Origin: Savagea sp.
Lineage (GTDB): Bacteria; Bacillota; Bacilli; Bacillales_A; Planococcaceae
Length of the DNA stretch: 11,119 nucleotides
Reading direction: 5' to 3'
Assembly: GCA_030146155.1 (NCBI GenBank)
Contig: JASLCF010000120.1
Location: 1-11,119 of the forward strand
Shown: in pieces, positions 7,345 through 11,119 of the stretch
Layout: the number at the start of each line of letters is the position of its first letter
Numbering within the stretch: position 1 is the first letter of the stretch
The notes under the pieces: generated by a model
Seen by the model: the letters and a program-made list of their open reading frames with translations, nothing else
Told to the model about the DNA's origin: nothing
Database searches by the model: none
Position numbers and translations under genes: made by a program

Positions 7345-8068
7345 ATTTGCTTTAATTTTAGGGGCTTCTGGCGACATTGGAAGTGAAATCGCAAGACAGT
7401 TAGCCGCTCGAGGTTGGTCTTTATATTTACATTACTCAAGTAATGTTCGACGAATCGATGCACTATGGGAAGAATTACAATACAATTTTCCCGAGCAACA
7501 ATTCTCAGTGGTGCAATGTGATTTAAGTCATCCGGAGCACGTGCCAGCACTTACCCAGTCCATCTTTGAACTGCATGCGATTATCGTTGCACATGGTATG
7601 GAACTCTTAAAGTTAGTAGAAGATACGACGGATGAAGAAATGGAATTGTTGTGGAAAGTACATGTGCATTCACCCATTAAGGTGATGAATGCATTAATGC
7701 CGAAGCTTAAACAGCATTCTTCTTCTTATATCGTTGTTATAGGCTCGATATGGGGGCATACAGGAGCAGCGAATGAAGTGCTTTATTCAACTGTTAAAGG
7801 AGCTCAACACGCTTTCGTACGGGCATACGCCAAGGAAGTGGCTTCTTTAGGAATTCGAGTGAATGGGATTGCCCCAGGTTGGATTGATACGCGTATGAAT
7901 GCGTCATTTGATGAAGAGGAATTACAGGCTGCTCATGAGGTAATCCCTCTTCGAACGATTGGTCAGCCCATCGATGTGGCACAAGCGGTAACCTTCTTAG
8001 TCAGTGGTCAAGCGGACTATATGGTGGGGGAAATAATGAATATTAATGGTGGTTGGTATATTGCCTAA
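7337..8068 (+). CDS. ymfI: SDR-family reductase YmfI, probable EF-P 5-aminopentanone reductase
   Basis: This 243-residue protein is a classical short-chain dehydrogenase/reductase with a Rossmann fold. The cofactor loop is GASGDIG (9-15). The catalytic set is S137, Y150 and K154 (YSTVK). The region PGWIDTRM and the C-terminal INGGWY also match the family. The usual NNAG is replaced by VAHGM. In B. subtilis, YmfI reduces a 5-aminopentanone group on a lysine of elongation factor P to 5-aminopentanol. The length and the ymfF-ymfH context here agree with that role. ATG 7337 overlaps the ymfH stop by 8 nt and has no clear SD, so initiation probably depends on coupling. ATG 7325 is an alternative, adding four residues, and is also without a good SD. 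A FabG-like reductase acting on another carbonyl cannot be excluded from sequence alone. Confidence 0.87.
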   Translation: MTKFALILGASGDIGSEIARQLAARGWSLYLHYSSNVRRIDALWEELQYNFPEQQFSVVQCDLSHPEHVPALTQSIFELHAIIVAHGMELLKLVEDTTDEEMELLWKVHVHSPIKVMNALMPKLKQHSSSYIVVIGSIWGHTGAANEVLYSTVKGAQHAFVRAYAKEVASLGIRVNGIAPGWIDTRMNASFDEEELQAAHEVIPLRTIGQPIDVAQAVTFLVSGQADYMVGEIMNINGGWYIA

Positions 8069-8147
8069 ATTCTTCCGTTGATTTTTCTTTAATTTCAAAC
8101 GCTAATCCGTTATGATGTGTATAGATACAGAAAAAGAGGCGAGGCAG

Positions 8148-8939
8148 ATGAACGAATGGTACTTAGAATATGAAATAACAGTTAATCGACCTGGTTTGCT
8201 GGGTGATATTTCATCTTTACTAGGTCTATTGCGTGTGAATATTGTCACGATTAACGGTGTCTTTGAAGATAATCGCCGCGTCATGTTACTGCGTACAGAA
8301 GACGATCGTCAAATCGAGCGTTTTGCTCTGATTGCTCGAACGATGGAATCGATTGAGTTAATTAAGATTCGAAAACCTCGCTTGCATGACCGTTTAACTG
8401 TTCGTCATGGTCGGTTCATCGATCGCTCAGAAGAAGATAGTAAAATCTTTCGTTTTGTTCGAAAAGATTTAGGTGTCCTTGTTGACTACATGGCAGAACT
8501 TTTTAAAGAAGAGGGGCATCGTCTCATCGGTGTTCGGGGCATGCCAAGAGTAGGAAAAACAGAAGCCGTTGTCGCTGCAAGTGTTTCAGCGAATAAAAAA
8601 TGGGTATTTTTATCTTCAACAATGATTAAACAAACGGTTCGTCATCGTTTACAGGCAGATGAGTATGGTGCTCAACATATTTTTATATTAGATGGCATTG
8701 TGACTAGAAAAGCCGGAGACGAGCGTCATTTACAACTCGTTCGTGAAATTATGAGTTTACCTGCTGTAAAAGTAATTGAACACCCTGACTTGTTTGTGCA
8801 ACATTCAGAATATACGTTAGATGATTTTGATACGATTATTGAATTGAGGACGGATGAGACAGAAGAGATTACGTATGAACGCCTTGAAAAGCAAGAACGC
8901 TTGGATACCCGTCAAGCACTTGATGCTTTTCGTTTTTAA
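8148..8939 (+). CDS. ymfK: DUF3388 protein YmfK: ACT-like domain plus P-loop region
   Basis: This 263-residue protein matches the YmfK/DUF3388 family, whose function I do not know. The N-terminus (about residues 5-80) looks like an ACT domain: NRPGLLGDISSLLG followed by VNIVTINGV, the pattern of amino-acid-sensing ACT folds. Further on there is a P-loop-like motif, GMPRVGKT at 131-138. A hydrophobic strand ending in Asp (FILD, D182) could serve as Walker B. This suggests a small-molecule-sensing domain joined to a nucleotide-binding part, but activity is inference. The C-terminus is charged and lacks membrane segments, so it should be cytoplasmic. Start ATG 8148 follows GAGGCGAGG (8136-8144). 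An upstream ATG at 8112 adds 12 residues unlike the family and has no SD. ymfI lies upstream without an intervening ymfJ. Confidence 0.85.
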   Translation: MNEWYLEYEITVNRPGLLGDISSLLGLLRVNIVTINGVFEDNRRVMLLRTEDDRQIERFALIARTMESIELIKIRKPRLHDRLTVRHGRFIDRSEEDSKIFRFVRKDLGVLVDYMAELFKEEGHRLIGVRGMPRVGKTEAVVAASVSANKKWVFLSSTMIKQTVRHRLQADEYGAQHIFILDGIVTRKAGDERHLQLVREIMSLPAVKVIEHPDLFVQHSEYTLDDFDTIIELRTDETEEITYERLEKQERLDTRQALDAFRF

Positions 8940-8947
8940 AATTATGT

Positions 8948-8956
8948 AGGGTGGTG
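8948..8956 (+). promoter_or_regulatory. Shine-Dalgarno site that fixes the ymfM start
   Basis: AGGGTGGTG ends 6 nt before TTG at 8963. The GTG codons at 8951 and 8954, which are in frame, lie within this SD and are therefore unlikely starts. Confidence 0.65.
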
Positions 8957-8962
8957 AAAGAA

Positions 8963-9817
8963 TTGACAGGCTTAGGAGAGCTTTTAAAAGAAGCCCGTAA
9001 GAAAAAAGGATATAGCTTAGACGATTTGCAGTCTATTACAAAAATCCAAAAACGCTATTTATCTGGCATTGAGAATGAAGATTATAAAATGATGCCCGGG
9101 TCATTCTATGTACGTGCATTTATTAAACAATATGCAGAAGCGGTAGATTTAGACCCGAATGAAGTGCTCCATTTATTTAAAGAAGAAAAAAATGAAGAAG
9201 AGGTTGTGCCCGAAGAGCAACCGATTTTAACAAGACAAAAGATCCGTACGAATAACGAATTGAGAGAACTCTTACCTAAACTTATTTTTGCAGTTTTTGT
9301 TATTGCACTCATTGTCATTATTTATTTCTTTGTGGTGAATTCTAATTCCATGAAAGGCAATCAAGTCGTTAATGGTGAGAAAGATGAACCTGGCATTGTA
9401 GTCGAGCAAAAAGATCCACCTAAAACAACACCGGTTCCTGAAAAAGAACCTGAGGAAGAAGTGGAAGAAGAGCCTGAACCAGAGCCGGAAGTGGTTGCAC
9501 CTCAAATAGAAGTAGTCAGTTCTGCAGGAGAGACGACGACTTTTGCAGTTAGTCATCCAGAACAACTACAATTGAAAATCATTACAACAGGCGATTCTTG
9601 GATTGGCGTTCGTGATGAATCTGGTACAGAAATTAAGCCAGGTGGGGCGGATGTCATGAAAAATGGGGAGTCACTTGAGCTAGATGTGACAGATAAACAA
9701 TCCCTTCGTATTCGTGTTGGACGTACAAATGCAACAGAAATCTATATCAATGATCAAAAAATTGAGTATACAACACCAAATATTACTCAAAATATCATTT
9801 TACAATTATCAAAATAA
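8963..9817 (+). CDS. ymfM: RodZ-like cytoskeletal membrane protein YmfM
   Basis: This 284-residue protein has RodZ architecture. An N-terminal helix-turn-helix of the HTH_25 type (about 1-70, with LGELLKEARKKKGYSLDDL and ITKIQKRYLSGIE) leads to a basic juxtamembrane part. One transmembrane helix at about 107-125 follows. Next comes a Pro/Glu-rich linker (about 145-180, EPEEEVEEEPEPEPEV), then a C-terminal beta-rich DUF4115 domain (about 185-284). RodZ proteins sit in the cell membrane with the HTH inside, bind MreB and help set rod shape. Here the HTH probably binds protein rather than DNA. The TTG start is chosen from the SD at 8948-8956 and from family-like MTGLGELL. The gene follows ymfK by 23 nt and precedes the RNA-like element and pgsA, as in other Bacillales. 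Confidence 0.88.
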   Translation: MTGLGELLKEARKKKGYSLDDLQSITKIQKRYLSGIENEDYKMMPGSFYVRAFIKQYAEAVDLDPNEVLHLFKEEKNEEEVVPEEQPILTRQKIRTNNELRELLPKLIFAVFVIALIVIIYFFVVNSNSMKGNQVVNGEKDEPGIVVEQKDPPKTTPVPEKEPEEEVEEEPEPEPEVVAPQIEVVSSAGETTTFAVSHPEQLQLKIITTGDSWIGVRDESGTEIKPGGADVMKNGESLELDVTDKQSLRIRVGRTNATEIYINDQKIEYTTPNITQNIILQLSK

Positions 9818-9845
9818 CTCCTCATGGATAACCAAGGAGAACGAT

Positions 9846-9968
9846 GCGTAAAAATTTGCAAACTCCTGCGGGAATAATGGTTGGCCTTCTCGTGAGGGCA
9901 ATTGTTCGAAGCAGGCACCGTTTCGTCAGAGTGCACGGAGGGTGATGCAGATTTTTACGCTTTTCTTT
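9846..9968 (+). ncRNA. Putative structured RNA / pgsA leader with terminator-like end
   Basis: GCGTAAAAATTTGCA at 9846-9860 pairs along all 15 positions with TGCAGATTTTTACGC at 9946-9960 (one G-U pair), and TTTTCTTT follows at 9961-9968. Inside this helix, CCTGC 9865-9869 pairs with GCAGG 9911-9915. Its apical part can fold as 9876-9882 with 9900-9906 and 9884-9888 with 9895-9899, around the loop CTCGTG. A third arm, CCGT 9918-9921 with ACGG 9935-9938, gives a three-way junction. The stretch is richer in G and C than its neighbours. I cannot match it to a known riboswitch, T-box, SRP, 6S or tRNA. It may be a leader attenuating pgsA or a separate small RNA. I saw no convincing promoter for it. 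Confidence 0.45.
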
Positions 9969-9995
9969 GAACTCAAGGATCCCATATGAATGGAG

Positions 9996-10003
9996 AAAAG
10001 GAG
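9996..10003 (+). promoter_or_regulatory. Shine-Dalgarno site that fixes the pgsA start
   Basis: AAAAGGAG ends 7 nt before ATG 10011. The in-frame ATG at 9990 lies before this SD. The first bases of the SD (GAAAAG, 9995-10000) could pair with CTTTTC at 9960-9965, at the end of the upstream RNA helix, which would allow a weak structural effect on pgsA translation. Confidence 0.7.
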
Positions 10004-10010
10004 CCTCGAC

Positions 10011-10589
10011 ATGAATTTACCGAATAAGATTACATTTTCTCGTGTGTTATTAATTCCTGTTTTTATTATTTTCATGCTTGCAGATTTTGGAATGGGTACG
10101 ACTACATTCGGCGGCGTAACAATGATGAATGAACAAATTATAGGAGCATTTATTTTCATTATTGCATCTATTACTGATTGGTTAGACGGTTATTTAGCTC
10201 GCAAACATAATTTAGTAACCAATATGGGTAAATTTTTAGATCCATTAGCAGACAAATTATTAGTTACGGCCGCATTCATTTTATTAGTAGAAATGAATTT
10301 AGCTGCAGCCTGGATTGTTATTGTTATTATTAGCCGAGAGTTCGCAGTGACAGGCTTACGTTTGATTTTAGCTGGTGGTGGCGAAGTAGTTGCGGCAAAT
10401 AGTTTAGGAAAGATTAAAACGGTGACTCAAATTTTAGCCATTGTGATTTTATTATTCCAAAATGCATTTTTCATTGAGATGAACTTCCCAGCAGGTCAAG
10501 TGATGCTTTATCTTGCTTTATTCTTTACAGTTTGGTCTGGTGTTGATTATTTCTATAAAAATCGTCACGTACTACTTGATTCAATGTAA
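10011..10589 (+). CDS. pgsA: CDP-diacylglycerol-glycerol-3-phosphate 3-phosphatidyltransferase
   Basis: This 192-residue membrane enzyme joins CDP-diacylglycerol and glycerol 3-phosphate to give phosphatidylglycerophosphate and CMP, the committed step to phosphatidylglycerol. The full CDP-alcohol phosphotransferase signature is present: D56, D59, G60, A63, R64, G73, D77 and D81 (DWLDGYLAR then GKFLDPLAD). The N-terminus LPNKITFSRVLLIP and several hydrophobic helices match PgsA, and the length equals the usual size. The start is ATG 10011. It lies 193 nt after ymfM, the largest gap in this half of the window, which is filled by the RNA-like element. cinA follows 11 nt downstream, so the two are probably cotranscribed. 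Confidence 0.96.
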   Translation: MNLPNKITFSRVLLIPVFIIFMLADFGMGTTTFGGVTMMNEQIIGAFIFIIASITDWLDGYLARKHNLVTNMGKFLDPLADKLLVTAAFILLVEMNLAAAWIVIVIISREFAVTGLRLILAGGGEVVAANSLGKIKTVTQILAIVILLFQNAFFIEMNFPAGQVMLYLALFFTVWSGVDYFYKNRHVLLDSM

Positions 10590-10600
10590 GGGGTGTTGAT

Positions 10601-11119
10601 ATGAAAGCTGAAATTATTGCGGTTGGTTCTGAGTTATTACTCGGTCAAATTGTGAATACGAATGCTCAATATATATCTAAAAAATTAGCAGAATTAGGGA
10701 TTGATGTGTATTTCCACACGGTGGTAGGAGACAATCCTATACGCTTAGAAGAGAGTATTCAACAAGCGAGCAAAAGAGCAGACCTATTGTTATTCACCGG
10801 TGGGTTAGGCCCTACAGCCGATGATTGTACAAAAGAAACCATCGCCGCACATTTGGGTGTTGATCTAGTGCAACATGAGCCTTCCCTGAATAAAATAACG
10901 GCTTATTTTGAGCACCAAGAACGTGAAATGACGATAAATAATCGCAAACAGTCATTGGTCTTAGAGGGAGCAACGGTTTTCTTTAACGAACATGGGATGG
11001 CACCTGGAATGGCTTTAGCAAAAGAAGGTAAGACCTTTATTCTTCTTCCAGGACCTCCTCATGAGATGAAGCCTATGTTTAGAACTTCGATTAGTCCCTA
11101 TTTAAAGGAGTGGGCCGGT
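10601..11119 (+). CDS. cinA: CinA-family competence/damage-inducible protein, 5' part (cut by window end)
   Basis: The first 173 residues of CinA are visible and the frame stays open to the last base. This is the N-terminal MoaB/MogA-like domain (COG1058): GSELLLGQIVNTN at 9-21, TGGLGPTADD at 66-75, and PGPPHEM at 150-156. Family members include nicotinamide-nucleotide (NMN) deamidases and pyrophosphatases acting on ADP-ribose, but the C-terminal amidase domain would lie outside the window, so activity cannot be judged. ATG 10601 has AAGGGGTG at 10588-10595, 5 nt upstream, overlapping the pgsA stop. In Bacillales this gene usually precedes recA, and competence regulation often enters just upstream of it. 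No competence-type box is visible here. Confidence 0.94.
   Translation, partial: MKAEIIAVGSELLLGQIVNTNAQYISKKLAELGIDVYFHTVVGDNPIRLEESIQQASKRADLLLFTGGLGPTADDCTKETIAAHLGVDLVQHEPSLNKITAYFEHQEREMTINNRKQSLVLEGATVFFNEHGMAPGMALAKEGKTFILLPGPPHEMKPMFRTSISPYLKEWAG

Noticed and set aside
8088..8116. SigA promoter for ymfK with -10 TATGAT at 8111-8116
   Set aside because: The -10 box is good, but no acceptable -35 lies 16-18 bp upstream (best TTTAAT, 3/6). Not listed as a feature.
9272..9565. Minus-strand ORF of 97 codons opposite ymfM
   Set aside because: It is a shadow of the Glu/Pro-rich linker and membrane segment. It has no SD, a low-complexity Phe/Arg-rich product, and no match to a known family.
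9878..9916. tRNA-like segment with TTCGA
   Set aside because: Only the loop-like TTCGA is present. There is no acceptor stem, no anticodon arm of proper size and no D-arm.
9990..10010. ATG 9990 as start of pgsA
   Set aside because: The good SD at 9996-10003 serves ATG 10011, and the seven extra residues do not resemble PgsA N-termini.

Overview
The window is a low-GC chromosomal segment from a Gram-positive bacterium of the Bacillales. Evidence for this is a set of Bacillus-type neighbours in a known order (ymfF, ymfH, ymfI, ymfK, ymfM, pgsA, cinA), Shine-Dalgarno sites close to AAGGAGG, two apparent TTG starts, and a BMP-type nucleoside importer. Family level (Bacillaceae or Planococcaceae-like) cannot be settled by eye. 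All genes are on the + strand. No mobile element, CRISPR array, tRNA or rRNA is visible.

Positions 1-4546 encode an ABC importer of the PnrA/BMP nucleoside type: the 3' part of the substrate-binding lipoprotein gene (nupN-like), then an ATPase with two nucleotide-binding domains (nupO), and two permeases (nupP, nupQ). An intrinsic terminator and a perfect 10-bp inverted repeat lie between the binding-protein gene and the ATPase gene. The last three genes are overlapping or abutting. A second terminator closes the operon at about 4602.

Positions 4603-8068 hold a regulatory gap with a candidate SigA promoter and an inverted repeat. The three overlapping genes ymfF, ymfH and ymfI follow. The first two are M16 peptidase-fold proteins, one lacking and one keeping the zinc motif. 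The third is a short-chain reductase that, in B. subtilis, acts in 5-aminopentanol modification of elongation factor P.

Positions 8069-11119 carry ymfK (an ACT-like domain joined to a P-loop-bearing C-terminal part), ymfM (a RodZ-like membrane protein with a cytoplasmic HTH), pgsA (phosphatidylglycerophosphate synthase) and the 5' part of cinA, which runs off the window. The small gene ymfJ, found between ymfI and ymfK in B. subtilis, is absent here.

The least expected element is at about 9846-9968, between ymfM and pgsA. A 15-bp helix encloses about 85 nt that can fold into two further arms, and a T-rich run follows. It looks like a structured RNA or a pgsA leader, and I cannot match it to a known class. 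The same stretch can also be read as two chained tiny ORFs, which I think is less likely.
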